A DNA stretch of 64,000 nt from an uncultured Campylobacter sp. (GTDB lineage: Bacteria; Campylobacterota; Campylobacteria; Campylobacterales; Campylobacteraceae), in contig NZ_CAJPRT010000012.1 of assembly GCF_905373215.1 (NCBI RefSeq), positions 1-64,000 on the forward strand, given 5' to 3'. The notes beneath the pieces are model-generated. The model did not search any database. It was not told where the DNA came from and saw only the letters and a program-made list of their open reading frames with translations. Position 1 is the first letter of the stretch, and every line of letters begins with the position of its first letter. Both the position numbers and the translations under genes were made by a program. This document shows positions 33,333 to 42,916 of the stretch, piece by piece.

Positions 33333-34484
33333 CTATCTTTTAGGCGCGATCTCGGGACGGAAAATAGCAAATATAAATAAAAAGCTCATCGCTGCAAAAA
33401 ACACCCAGATAAAGCCGTTTGCGCCCAAAAATTTCATCATCGCGCCGATTATTAAAGGCGAACATAGTGACGCGCTCGAATAGATAAAAAGCATCGCCGC
33501 CGAAATTTGCACGCGAGATGCGCCCTCGCCGGTGATGGAGTCGTTTGCGCGCGCAATGGCGAGCGAATACAAAGGGAAGGCGCCAAATCCTAACATCAAC
33601 GCAAGTGCGCACGTTAGGATGAAGCTTTTAGCAAAAAATAGCGCCGCGCAGGAAGTAAGACCCACGACGCAAACTATCATTATGGCGCGTTTGCGACCGA
33701 ACTTATCTGAAATAGTACCGCAGACGAGCTGCGCCAAGAACCCTCCTGCCATCGCCGATCCCATAAATGCGCCCACCGAGCCCACTCCAAGCCCTGCGCT
33801 TAGCACGAAAACGCTCGCCATCGAAAAAAAGCCGTTAATCAAAATGCCCGCGCAAACCACCGTCGCAAACGCAAGCGGCGGCACTATTGAAATTTGCGGC
33901 ATAGAAACTCGCATGCGAGCGGGGACTCTAGGAGGGTTGAAGCGGATTAGATTTACCGGCAGCAGCGCTAGGATGATAAAAAATGCGCTTAGCACGAAAA
34001 CTTTCATCGTTCCGAAATTTAGCGCCAAAATTATAACTCCTATCGCAAACGCGCCGTAAAAAACCGCTTCGTAGATCGCGAGCACTCGGGAGCGGATGGA
34101 GTTTGTGATCTTTGAGTTTATCCAGCTTTCGATTATCATCAAAAGCGCGTAGTAGCAAAAGCCCAAAATAAAGCGCAAAATCGCCCAATATACGAGGTTT
34201 GAGCCAAGATCATGCAGCATCGCCGCGATGCCGAAAAGCGCCGTAAAGACTGCGTATGCCCGCACGTACGAGAGTGCGCCAATTATCGAAGGCACAAAAA
34301 AGCCGCTAAAGATCGCCCCTAAAAAGAAAAACGCCGAAATTAGTCCGATCTCAAGCTCGCTGTGGCCAGATTCTTTTAGCATGATGCCCGCGCTTGCGAT
34401 GACTAGCGCGTCGCCGATAAACATAAAGAAAATCCCCAGAAATAGGGGGCTTAGCGAGCGTGCCGCGCGCATAGATTCAAACAA
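33333..34484 (-). CDS. MFS transporter, YcaD-like
   Basis: About 383 residues with twelve helices, beginning FESMRAARSLSPLFLGIFFMFIGDALV. GTISDKFGRKRAIM in the middle loop is the MFS signature. An ATG-initiated frame exists from 34622, but its first ~46 residues lie in repeat DNA. A TTG at 34484 has AAGGA 7 bases upstream and is preferred; ATG 34472 is the next option. The family includes YcaD/metabolite or drug exporters; the substrate is not evident. It converges with the other MFS gene, which is a different subfamily, so they are not a duplication. Confidence 0.82.
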   Translation of the reverse strand: MFESMRAARSLSPLFLGIFFMFIGDALVIASAGIMLKESGHSELEIGLISAFFFLGAIFSGFFVPSIIGALSYVRAYAVFTALFGIAAMLHDLGSNLVYWAILRFILGFCYYALLMIIESWINSKITNSIRSRVLAIYEAVFYGAFAIGVIILALNFGTMKVFVLSAFFIILALLPVNLIRFNPPRVPARMRVSMPQISIVPPLAFATVVCAGILINGFFSMASVFVLSAGLGVGSVGAFMGSAMAGGFLAQLVCGTISDKFGRKRAIMIVCVVGLTSCAALFFAKSFILTCALALMLGFGAFPLYSLAIARANDSITGEGASRVQISAAMLFIYSSASLCSPLIIGAMMKFLGANGFIWVFFAAMSFLFIFAIFRPEIAPKR

Positions 34485-34995
34485 TGACTTTTCCTTGGAA
34501 TTAAATTTGGCGTATTGTAGCCTTTTATTGATTAAAGCTCGGTTTTTATGGCAAAATATTTGAAAAATTTTGATTCGGATAGAGATTTTAAAAAGATGCG
34601 AAAATTTATAAAGAAAAATCAAGCCAAAATTTTATCGCAGATGCCTAAGATCAGGTGTAGGTAGCGCGCCGAAAAGCCCAGCGTGCGATAAAATTTTATC
34701 GCAGCGGTTTTAAAACGACGTGAGCGTTTAAATTTAGAGGCGGCTCGCAACGAAGCGCTGAAATTTTAAGATAAAATTTTAATCCAAACGTTAAAGCTCT
34801 AGCAGTCGTGCCTCGTCGCATCAAAGAGACGAGTTTTATCAAAAAGCCCTGCAGCCAAAACCGCAATCCGCGTGGCTAAATTTCAAGGTAAAATTTCAAT
34901 CTTTGCGGATAAATTTATGCGGCTTACTTCAAAGATAAAATTTTAAAATTTCGTAGAGCAAAACCGGGGCGCAAAAGGCGCAGAATTTTAAAGCT
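34485..34995. repeat. Gene-free RAATTY-rich stretch between MFS and msbA
   Basis: About 510 bases. The first 140 are AT-rich with a possible reading-frame extension of the MFS gene that I judge noncoding. The rest has about ten AAATTT cores (for example GATAAAATTTTAATCC, CAAGGTAAAATTTCAATC) and one exact AAATTTTAAAATTT at 34938-34951. Confidence 0.6.
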
Positions 34996-36717
34996 CTAGC
35001 CATTTTGCATGATCCCCTTTAGACCGCGATACTCCTCGCATTCGCCCGTCAGCTTCGCGTCGGTGCCGATGGCGAGGATGCGGCCGTTTTTCATCACGGC
35101 GATATTATCGGCGCGTTCGATCGTAGAGAGGCGATGCGCGATTACAAAGACGATTTTGCTTTGTTTGATCTTTTCGATGACGTTTGAGATCTCCTTTTCG
35201 CTTGCGTTATCCAGCGCCGAAGTCGCCTCGTCGAATATTAAAATTTGTGGGTCCTTATACAGCGCGCGCGCGATGGCGATACGCTGGCGCTGCCCGCCGC
35301 TAAGGTTTGCGCCGAACTCGCTAAGCACGGTGTAAATTCCATCCTTCATCGAGCTTACGAACTCATAGGCGTTGGCGAGCTTGAGTGCTTCTATGACGCG
35401 CTGCTCGTTAAATTCCGCGCCGTAGCTTACGTTTTGTGCGATCGTGTCGTTGAAAATATAGACGCGCTGGCTTACCAGGCCGATGTTTTCGCGCAGGCTA
35501 GGGATGCTAAACTCGCCGATTTCGTCGTTGCCGTTGAATAAAATTTTGCCGCTGCTTGCGTCGTAAAAACGCATCAGCAGGTTCACGACCGAGCTTTTGC
35601 CGCCACCGCTGTTTCCGACGAGCGCTAAAATTTCGCCCTTTTTGACGCTGAAGCTTATATCTTTCAGCGCCGCCTTGTCGCCGTAGTTTAACGACACGTC
35701 GCAAAAGCTCACCGAGCCGATCTCGCCCATCTGCTTGCCGCCGCCTACGATCGTAGGCTCCAAATCTATGAGCTCAAACGTCCGCTCGCTCGCGGCGATA
35801 GCGTCTTGCATGTTGTTATAGAGCGAGGAGACCTTTTTTATCGGCGTGTAAACCATAAAAAGCGCCGTAAGGAAGCTGAAAAAGCTGCCGATGCTCATCT
35901 GGCCTGCGATGACCTCCTGCCCTCCGACGATGATCACTACGGCGATGCCCACGGCGCCTAGCATCTCCATGATCGGGCTTACCAGGCACGCCGTTACGAC
36001 CGCCTTTAAATTTAGACCGAAAAATTTCTTGTTTTCGGCGTTAAATTTCTCCACTTCAAAGCTCTCGGCGTTGCTTGCCTTAACAATTTCGATGTTGGAG
36101 TAAATTTGACTGAGCGCAGAGGAGATATCGGATGTTTTCTCTTGAGACTCGCGCGAAATTTTTTTCATCCGCTTTGCAAGGCGAGAGAGCGGATATATCG
36201 CGCACGGAAAGACCACGAGCGCGAAAAACGAGAGCTTTGGACTCTGATAGATCACGACGCCCAAAAGCCCCAAAATCGTAATGATCTGCGTGAAAAAATC
36301 GGGGATCATGTTTGAAACCACGACGCGGATACGCTCTATGTCGTTGATCGTGCGGCTGATGAGCTCGCCCGTGCGGAAACGGTTGAAAAAATCCACGTCC
36401 AGCCGCACGAGGCTTGCGACGAGCCTATCGCGAAAGCGGCGCACCGTGTCTTGACCGATGAAGGCGGTGAAGTAGTTTTGCATAAACGCACCGCCGCTTT
36501 TCATCGCAAAAACCACGATGATCGCGATCGGAAGCGTATAGAGATATGGCTCGTTTTTTTCGACGAAAATTTTGTTTAAAACGGGTTCGACCAGCTTCGC
36601 GCTCGCAGCAGTCGCTACGCTCGTCATCACCATACCCAAAATCGCCAATGCAAACTGCGGCTTGTAATCCCTAAAATAGGGCTTAAAGCGCGATAGTAAA
36701 GTTTTAAAACCGTTCAA
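34996..36717 (-). CDS. msbA: MsbA-like lipid A/lipid flippase, ABC exporter
   Basis: 573 residues: six-helix ABC transmembrane domain then one nucleotide-binding domain with Walker A GNSGGGKSS, signature NLSGGQRQR, and Walker B ILIFDEATSALD. As a homodimer it would flip lipid A-core across the inner membrane, though other exporters of the family look alike. The annotated-looking TTG at 36723 is only one base after AAGGA; TTG 36717, six bases after AAGGA, is the better start. It lies upstream of cysS and murJ in the same direction but separated by about 940 bases of repeats. Confidence 0.85.
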   Translation of the reverse strand: MNGFKTLLSRFKPYFRDYKPQFALAILGMVMTSVATAASAKLVEPVLNKIFVEKNEPYLYTLPIAIIVVFAMKSGGAFMQNYFTAFIGQDTVRRFRDRLVASLVRLDVDFFNRFRTGELISRTINDIERIRVVVSNMIPDFFTQIITILGLLGVVIYQSPKLSFFALVVFPCAIYPLSRLAKRMKKISRESQEKTSDISSALSQIYSNIEIVKASNAESFEVEKFNAENKKFFGLNLKAVVTACLVSPIMEMLGAVGIAVVIIVGGQEVIAGQMSIGSFFSFLTALFMVYTPIKKVSSLYNNMQDAIAASERTFELIDLEPTIVGGGKQMGEIGSVSFCDVSLNYGDKAALKDISFSVKKGEILALVGNSGGGKSSVVNLLMRFYDASSGKILFNGNDEIGEFSIPSLRENIGLVSQRVYIFNDTIAQNVSYGAEFNEQRVIEALKLANAYEFVSSMKDGIYTVLSEFGANLSGGQRQRIAIARALYKDPQILIFDEATSALDNASEKEISNVIEKIKQSKIVFVIAHRLSTIERADNIAVMKNGRILAIGTDAKLTGECEEYRGLKGIMQNG

Positions 36718-36723
36718 ATACAA

Positions 36724-37664
36724 TCCTTTTTTATAAAATTTTTAAAATTTAAATCCCCAAATTTTTTAAATTTAAGAATTCTGAAATTTTAAAATTCCTT
36801 AAATTTTAGAATTTCGACCGCGAGGCAGCACGAAATTTATGGGGCGGTGCGGGACTAATTTGCACTTCGCAAGTTCACTAAATCTATCCGCCCACATACG
36901 CTGCCGCACGAACGATGCCGAGATTTAGCTTTTTTTATTTGCCGCTTTTAAAGCACTAAGCGCTTAAAGCAAGCGAATTTTTATTCATAGTGATCTTTCT
37001 CTTTCGCAAGCCACTTTAAACACTGAACGCTTTGAGACACCATAAAGCGCTCAAAGGCCGTATCATAAATTACATCGCGTTATATCACGACTTCACATCG
37101 TCGCGCCGCATTGCTCTTTCGCACCGCCGCGCTACCGAATGAAAATCGCAGCCTGCCTTGTGGTTTTGCCGCTGCATCAGCCGTATCGCCAAATGAAATC
37201 GTGACTTTCATCGCTGCGCACTATATACGATATCGCCGAATAAAAATCGCGCCGAAATTTGCGCGTTGCGGCAACATATTCCACTGCACCTAGTCGCGTT
37301 AAAATTTACGCACAGGTGCGCGGCAGTGCTGCTTTTTACTGCGCTGCGGCACAACTCTGTATTGCCAGTTGCCATAAAATCGCACTGAAATTTACGCACA
37401 GACGATCCGTAGTGCTACCGCTGTACCGCGCTATATCGCGCCGCCGTATCAGCTGCGCCGACGAATGAAAATCGCTATCCACCTCGCGCCTCTGTCGCCG
37501 CGTCGCGCCACATATCGCATCGCTAAATAAAATCACACCGCCGTATCGTGATACGGCAAATAAAATCGCGCTAAAATTTTCGCGCGGATTAGCGTTCGGA
37601 GTTACGCTTCTCATCGTAAAAAATCATAAAATTTAACATAAAATTTTACGCTAAATTTTACGTT
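36724..37664. repeat. Gene-free degenerate repeat array between msbA and cysS
   Basis: About 940 bases without a credible gene. 36724-36830 is dense in AAATTT. 37030-37620 has imperfect units with AATGAAAATCGC, AATAAAAATCGC and AATAAAATC heads followed by GCCG(C)..ATCAGCCGTATCGC-like bodies, about 45-65 bases each. A longer direct repeat starts AAATTTACGCACAG at 37302 and again at 37388, 86 bases apart, and stays similar for about 45 bases. A 21-base stretch at 37639-37659 is identical to one at 46028-46048. Short open frames on both strands look like repeat artefacts. Confidence 0.7.
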
Positions 37665-39095
37665 TTACTCCGCTGCGACCTCCCAAACGGTGCCGCCGGG
37701 CGTATCCATCACTTCGATCTTCATATCCGTAAGGCGTGCCCTGATGGCATCCGCACGCGCAAAGTCCTTTTCCGCCTTCGCCCGCCCGCGCTGTTTTATC
37801 AGCTCCTCGATCTGCGCTCTTTGCTGCTCGCTCACGCCGAAACGAAAGTATTCGGTCTCGTCCTCATATAAAATTCCGAGCGTCTGCTTTGCAAACTCCA
37901 AATTTGCGGCGATACGGGCTTTTAGCGCCTTATCTTTTGGCGCGCGATCAAGCGCTTCGTTCGCGCTTGCTACGAAGCTATCGAGCACCGCAAGCGCACC
38001 TGAGGTGTTGAGATCATCGCTTAAAAACTCCATCATCTCCGATCTAAATTTAGCCTCTGTAGCGGGCAGTTCGGGCGCAGAATTTTGTCCCGCAGCGGGA
38101 GCTAAAACGTCACGGACGCGCTTTTTAAGGCGGTAAATTTTATCGAGCCTCTTTTTACTCGCAAGTAGATCGGCTATCGAATAATTAAAATTTGCTCTAT
38201 AATGCGAGCTTAAAAGATAAAATCTCAGCGCCTCGCCGGGTGCGATTTTTAGGGCGTCTCCTACAAAAAAGGAGTTGCCGAGGCTCTTGCTCATCTTTTC
38301 GTTATTTACCTGCACGAAGCCGTTGTGAAGCCAGTATTTACTTAGCGCTCTATGGCGGGCGCAGCGGCACTGCGCGGCTTCGTTTTCGTGATGCGGGAAG
38401 AGCAGATCGGCGCCGCCTGCGTGAATGTCTATGCAAAATTGCGGATCGCCGCTATCAAGGTGCGCCAAAATCATCGCGACGCACTCGCTGTGCCAGCCCG
38501 GGCGCCCTTTGCCAAACGGGCTATCAAACCAATTCTCGTCAAATTTCCACAGCACGAAGTCCTTCTCGTCGTGCTTGGCATCGTTTGAGGCGACGCGGGC
38601 GATGTTTTTGCCGACGCCCTCTTTTTTACCGCTAAGGCTTAGATAATCCCCGTCCTTGCGCGTGTCGAAGTAGATGCCGTCACCGGCGATCTCGTAGGCA
38701 AAGCCTTTTTGAAGAAGCGAGAATATGAGCTCGCAGATCGCGGCGATATTTTCGGTCGCCTTGGGCGAAATGCTCGCGTCCTCGACGTTTAGCGCGCTCA
38801 TATCCTGCAAATATCTACGGGTGTAAAACTCCGTAATCTCCTCCAGGCTCTTGCCGCTCTGCACCATCTTTTTTAAAATTTTATCGTCGATGTCGGTGAA
38901 ATTTCGCGCAAATTTAACCTCATAGCCCTCCGCTTGTAGTACGCGGCGCAGCAGATCGAAGCTCACGGCGCTTTTTGCGTGCCCTAAATGTGCGTCGTCA
39001 TAAACGGTCGGGCCGCAGGCGTAAATGCGCGCCAACCCCTCGCTAATGGGCTTAAACGGGAGCTTCTTTTTGCTTAAACTATCATAAATTACCAT
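37665..39095 (-). CDS. cysS: Cysteinyl-tRNA synthetase
   Basis: 476 residues, class I synthetase. Zinc-binding and HIGH-like parts are in YACGPTVYDDAHLGHAKS (HLGH variant), the zinc His/Cys region in HHENEAAQCRCARH, and KMSKS in NEKMSKSLGN. It charges tRNA-Cys. The start overlaps the end of murJ by 14 bases, so the two are coupled (murJ upstream). From memory, C. jejuni has the same murJ-cysS-msbA neighbourhood, but in this genome repeats separate cysS from msbA. Confidence 0.94.
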   Translation of the reverse strand: MVIYDSLSKKKLPFKPISEGLARIYACGPTVYDDAHLGHAKSAVSFDLLRRVLQAEGYEVKFARNFTDIDDKILKKMVQSGKSLEEITEFYTRRYLQDMSALNVEDASISPKATENIAAICELIFSLLQKGFAYEIAGDGIYFDTRKDGDYLSLSGKKEGVGKNIARVASNDAKHDEKDFVLWKFDENWFDSPFGKGRPGWHSECVAMILAHLDSGDPQFCIDIHAGGADLLFPHHENEAAQCRCARHRALSKYWLHNGFVQVNNEKMSKSLGNSFFVGDALKIAPGEALRFYLLSSHYRANFNYSIADLLASKKRLDKIYRLKKRVRDVLAPAAGQNSAPELPATEAKFRSEMMEFLSDDLNTSGALAVLDSFVASANEALDRAPKDKALKARIAANLEFAKQTLGILYEDETEYFRFGVSEQQRAQIEELIKQRGRAKAEKDFARADAIRARLTDMKIEVMDTPGGTVWEVAAE

Positions 39096-40479
39096 AATAC
39101 AAGCCTTTTAAAATATATAAAATCGCCGCTTCGCCTGCACAAAGCGCCGCGATCGCAATAATTTTTTTTGCGCGGATTATAGCTAAAAAGTTATTAAATC
39201 CAAAAAAATAGAGGTTGAAGCCGAGCAAAAACGCCCCCGTTATCGTGCTTGCAAATGCAAGTCCCACCGCACCAAAGGGTTTAAAAAACAGTGCGCACAA
39301 AGCGACGTTTATAAAAACACACCAGATCGAAATTTTCGCGCCTAGCTTCTGCTTCATATTCGCATACAGCCAGTGCGAAAAAATCCTAGACAGTCCAAAC
39401 GGCACGAGCCCTACCATATACGCGCCAAGAACCGCGGCGCATTCGATAGAATTTTGGCGGGTAAATTCTCCGCGCTCAAATAACAGCTGCGTGATCTCGT
39501 TTCGCAGCATCACGCCGCCTATCGCGGAAAGCCCTAGCAGCGTCAAAAGGAAGTAAAATCCGCGCTCCACGAGCGCCAGAGCCTGCGCGTCGTCGTGAGC
39601 TTTTACAAATTTGCTCATTCGCGGAAAGATTGCCGTGCTAAGCGCGATCGCAAAAAGCGCGAGCGGCAGCTGAAATATGCGGTTGGCGTAGTAAAGATAA
39701 CTGATACTGCCGCTAGCAAGGAAGCTCGCAAAAAAGGTATCTATAAACGAGCTTAGCTGAAGTGCCGACGCACCGAGTACGCCCGCGAAAAAATTTTTAT
39801 AAAAGCCCTGCGTTTGTGCTTTATCGCCCCGCGCAAGCCGCGCAAAGCCGCCCGCTAAGACGCGTAGCATACCGGTAAATTTCAACGCATAAACGTGCAC
39901 CGCAAGCTGCAAAAGTCCGCCTGCTACGACGCCGAAGCTAAGATAGAGCACCGCCGTAGCGCCGTCTTTGCCGCGAGCTAGCAGAAGCGCCGCGATCATC
40001 GCCAAATTTAAAAGCGCAGTCGAAAACGCCGTCGTAGCGAAGTGGTCGCGATACTGAAGCAGCGAGGCAAAGAGCGTAACGACGAAGATAAACGTGAGGT
40101 AGAAAAAATTTATCCGCACGTAGGGCACCGCAAGACCGATCTGCTCGGCGCTAAATCCGTATGCCAAAACTTTAGTAAAAACAGGCGCGGCAAGCAGCAC
40201 GAGCGCCGTTAAAAGCGCGATGAAAATGCTAAATTTTATTAGCACCGCTGCGGCAAAAATTCCTTTTTTGCGCGCGGCGGTAAAGCTAGGCAAAAACGCC
40301 TGCGTAAAGGCTCCCTCGCCGAATAGTCTGCGGAAAAGATTGGGTAGTTTAAACGCTACGAAAAACAGATCGCTGTAAATCCCTGCGCCCAAAACCGATG
40401 CGGTAAGCAGGTCGCGCACGAAACCCAAAACTCGCGAAACCAGCGTGCCTGCGCTATTTGTAAAAAAGCCTCTGAGCAT
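39082..40479 (-). CDS. murJ: Lipid II flippase MurJ
   Basis: 465 residues, about thirteen to fourteen helices, MATE/MOP superfamily. The N-terminus (FFTNSAGTLVSRVLGFVRDLLTASVLGAG) and LPNLFRRLFGEGAFTQAFLPSF are diagnostic for MurJ/MviN. It moves lipid II to the periplasmic side for peptidoglycan synthesis. The last helices run into a short basic end with YILKGLYYGNL overlapping cysS. The 5' side faces mlaE divergently with shared -10 sequences. Confidence 0.93.
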   Translation of the reverse strand: MLRGFFTNSAGTLVSRVLGFVRDLLTASVLGAGIYSDLFFVAFKLPNLFRRLFGEGAFTQAFLPSFTAARKKGIFAAAVLIKFSIFIALLTALVLLAAPVFTKVLAYGFSAEQIGLAVPYVRINFFYLTFIFVVTLFASLLQYRDHFATTAFSTALLNLAMIAALLLARGKDGATAVLYLSFGVVAGGLLQLAVHVYALKFTGMLRVLAGGFARLARGDKAQTQGFYKNFFAGVLGASALQLSSFIDTFFASFLASGSISYLYYANRIFQLPLALFAIALSTAIFPRMSKFVKAHDDAQALALVERGFYFLLTLLGLSAIGGVMLRNEITQLLFERGEFTRQNSIECAAVLGAYMVGLVPFGLSRIFSHWLYANMKQKLGAKISIWCVFINVALCALFFKPFGAVGLAFASTITGAFLLGFNLYFFGFNNFLAIIRAKKIIAIAALCAGEAAILYILKGLYYGNL

Positions 40480-40514
40480 AAATCTCCATTAAATTTTATA
40501 AAATGCCAAGGTTG

Positions 40515-40527
40515 ATTATATTATAAT
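40515..40527. promoter_or_regulatory. Back-to-back -10 boxes between murJ and mlaE
   Basis: The 13 bases ATTATATTATAAT read TATAAT on the plus strand (40522-40527, for mlaE, start 40560) and TATAAT on the minus strand (40515-40520, for murJ, start 40479). One base separates them. Both sit 30-40 bases before their start codons, so the two promoters should compete for polymerase. Confidence 0.6.
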
Positions 40528-40559
40528 TTCCCCTATTTTTTGATTTTGGAGAGAAATTT

Positions 40560-41663
40560 TTGCGGAATTTAGCCTTTTCGCTCGAAAGCTCGGGTGGGAA
40601 AAATACCCTATCGCTACGCGGGCAGTGGAACTATAAAAGCTCGCGCGCCCAGCTGCTTGCACTAAAAAAAGCGGTAAAAAATCTAAACGAGCTGGAGCTA
40701 AGCTTAAGCGAAATTTCGAATTTAGACTATTTCATGGCGCTGATGATCAAAAACGCCCTTGCCGGCAAGCGGGTTAGCCTTGTAGAGAATAGCTGCAAAG
40801 CTGCCAAAATTCTGAGCTTTATGGATGATAAAACGATCGATTTTAGCTACGTACCCGAGTCTCGCAGGCTAAATTTTTTAGCGCAGATCGGGCTTTATTG
40901 CCATCTTGGAATTTTAGGCTTGCTAAGCCTTGCTGGCTTTTTAGGCGAGTTTTTCTCCAAACTCGCGGCTTTTGTAATTCATCCGATGAAATTCCGTTTC
41001 AAAGAAACCGTAAATTTCATTAAAGATAGCGGCATAGACGCGCTTTTCATCGTCTCATTGACAGCGTTTTTGATCGGTATCGTGCTTGCTTACATCGGCT
41101 CGGATATGCTTTCTAAATTTGGCGCCAGCATCTATATCATCGATATAATGGGCGCTTTGACGCTTCGTGAAGTAGCGCCTCTAATCGCCGCTATCGTTAT
41201 CGCGGGTCGCTCGGCTTCGAGCTTTACGGCGCAGATCGGCGTGATGAAGATCACCGAAGAGATCGATGCGATGAGGACGATGGGCTTTGATCCGTTTTAT
41301 TTTCTTGCGATGCCGCGCATTATCGCGATGGTACTAATCATGCCGCTAGTCATTTTTATCGCAGATTCGGTAAGTATTTTTGCTCAGATGATCGTGTGTG
41401 ACGCGTATTTAGACATAGCCTTTAGCGATTATTTGGATAGATTTAAGGCTTCTGTAGAGCTTAGGCATTTTTTAGTAGGTGTGATTAAAGCGCCGTTTTT
41501 CGGGGCATTCATTGCTATCATCGGCTGCATGCGGGGTTTCGAAGTAAAAGGAAATACCCAAAGCATCGGCGAATACACTACTATTAGCGTCGTAAATGCG
41601 ATATTTTGGGTCATTGCGATCGACGCGGTATTTGCGGTTTTGTTTTCGGAAATCGGGCTATGA
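40560..41663 (+). CDS. mlaE: MlaE-like permease of the phospholipid transport system
   Basis: 367 residues from TTG 40560 (GGAGAG 7 bases upstream). Residues 1-105 resemble a STAS-like domain (LNELELSLSEISNLDYFMALMIK) and the rest is the MlaE permease: FIKDSGIDALFIVSLTAFLIGIVLAY..., then the conserved ITEEIDAMRTMGFDPF loop. With MlaF and MlaD it moves phospholipids between membranes. The permease/ATPase pair corresponds to iamB/iamA of C. jejuni. It ends in an ATGA overlap with mlaF. Confidence 0.9.
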   Translation: MRNLAFSLESSGGKNTLSLRGQWNYKSSRAQLLALKKAVKNLNELELSLSEISNLDYFMALMIKNALAGKRVSLVENSCKAAKILSFMDDKTIDFSYVPESRRLNFLAQIGLYCHLGILGLLSLAGFLGEFFSKLAAFVIHPMKFRFKETVNFIKDSGIDALFIVSLTAFLIGIVLAYIGSDMLSKFGASIYIIDIMGALTLREVAPLIAAIVIAGRSASSFTAQIGVMKITEEIDAMRTMGFDPFYFLAMPRIIAMVLIMPLVIFIADSVSIFAQMIVCDAYLDIAFSDYLDRFKASVELRHFLVGVIKAPFFGAFIAIIGCMRGFEVKGNTQSIGEYTTISVVNAIFWVIAIDAVFAVLFSEIGL

Positions 41664-42430
41664 GCGAGCAAGCGCAGTCTAGCGAAACCTCCAAAATCAT
41701 AGTCGCGCGCGACGTTACTACCGCGTACGGATCGCGCATTATGCACGATCGCGTAAACTTTAGCGTCAAAAAGGGCGAAATTTACGGCTTTTTAGGTGGC
41801 AGCGGCAGCGGTAAAACGACGCTGATGAAAACGCTCATATTTTTAAAGCGCCCGCAAAGCGGCGAGATTAAAATTTTTGGGCGCGATATTTGGAGTGTAA
41901 GCGAGGCGGAGCAAAACGAGATCCGCCTAAAATGCGGCGTGATGTTTCAGTTCGGCGCGCTTTACAGCTCGATGAGCGTGCTTGAAAACGTAGGCGTGCT
42001 GCTGCGCGAATACTCTAAATTTAGCGAGCGCGAGATAGATGAGCTATCGATGTTTTGGATCCAAAAGGTGGGGCTTAAGAAGGAGGCCGCCGCGCTTAGC
42101 CCAAACGAGCTTAGCGGCGGTATGAAAAAGCGCGTAGCGCTGGCTCGCGCGCTAGCACTTAGCCCTGAAATTTTATTTTTGGACGAGCCAAACTCGGGAC
42201 TTGATCCGCTCAGTGCCAGAGCCCTTGATAGGCTTGTTTGCGAGCTTAGAGACAGCCTCGGCGTCACGGTCGTGATGGTCACGCACGATGTGGATAGTAT
42301 CTTTGACATTTTGGATCGGTTTTTGATCGTGGATAATCAAAAAATTGCCTTTGAAGGAAGCATAAAAGAGATTTCAAACCTGGAGGATAACCCCCTTGAA
42401 GAGCTATTTAAGATGCGGCAAAGGGATTGA
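41660..42430 (+). CDS. mlaF: MlaF-like ATP-binding subunit
   Basis: 256 residues from ATG 41660 (ATGA overlap with mlaE); an earlier in-frame start lies inside mlaE and is rejected. Walker A GGSGSGKTT, signature LSGGMKKR and Walker B ILFLDEPNSGLD are intact, and the H-loop is in MVTHDVDS. It powers lipid transport by MlaE. The gene is followed by 486 bases of repeats before mlaD, although all genes point the same way. Confidence 0.92.
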   Translation: MSEQAQSSETSKIIVARDVTTAYGSRIMHDRVNFSVKKGEIYGFLGGSGSGKTTLMKTLIFLKRPQSGEIKIFGRDIWSVSEAEQNEIRLKCGVMFQFGALYSSMSVLENVGVLLREYSKFSEREIDELSMFWIQKVGLKKEAAALSPNELSGGMKKRVALARALALSPEILFLDEPNSGLDPLSARALDRLVCELRDSLGVTVVMVTHDVDSIFDILDRFLIVDNQKIAFEGSIKEISNLEDNPLEELFKMRQRD

Positions 42431-42916
42431 ACTTTGAAATTTACCGAGCCAAAATACGCATCGCGGCGGGTAAAATCGGATAAAATTTATATAGGTGCAA
42501 GCTGAAATTTTAAAATAGCGGTGGGAAAATTTTAAATTTTAAACCTAGCGAGGAATTCCAGGCTCCGCAGGGCTTAAATTTTAAAATTTAGACTTTAGCG
42601 GCTCAATCGAAATTTTAAAATTCAGTCGGGTCGCATTTAAGGGCGCATTTATCGGATAGCGCATTGAAATTTTAAAATTTCGGCGAGCAAGCGGCGTTAA
42701 ATTTAAACCGGGGCGGTAAAATTTTACGCTAAAATACGGCGCGACGATATTTTGAAATTTCAAAATGCACGCTAAGCTTTAAAATTTAAACTCAGATGAT
42801 TCTGCAAATTTTGCGGCTATTTGAGAAAGTGCTAAGTTTTAAAATTTAAGCCCAAATGGCTATTTTAAGGCATATCTTAGGGCTTAAATTTTACGCTCTG
42901 AAATTAGGAGAAAAGA
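42431..42916. repeat. RAATTY array splitting the mla operon
   Basis: No gene. Units of about 40-60 bases begin with TAAATTTTAAAATTT-like cores; exact AAATTTTAAAATTT copies are at 42576-42589 and 42667-42680. An 18-base stretch starting at 42717 also occurs at 37639 and 46028. About twenty AAATTT cores lie in under 500 bases. AGGAG for mlaD lies at the right end (around 42907). Confidence 0.8.

Noticed and set aside
34485..34622. 46-residue N-terminal extension of the YcaD-like MFS protein
   Set aside because: It lies in AT-rich repeat DNA and adds a basic segment before the first helix; TTG 34484 has a good ribosome site.
36724..37664. Possible tRNA or small RNA gene in the long gap
   Set aside because: No cloverleaf or clear promoter plus terminator could be built by eye; the sequence is repetitive.
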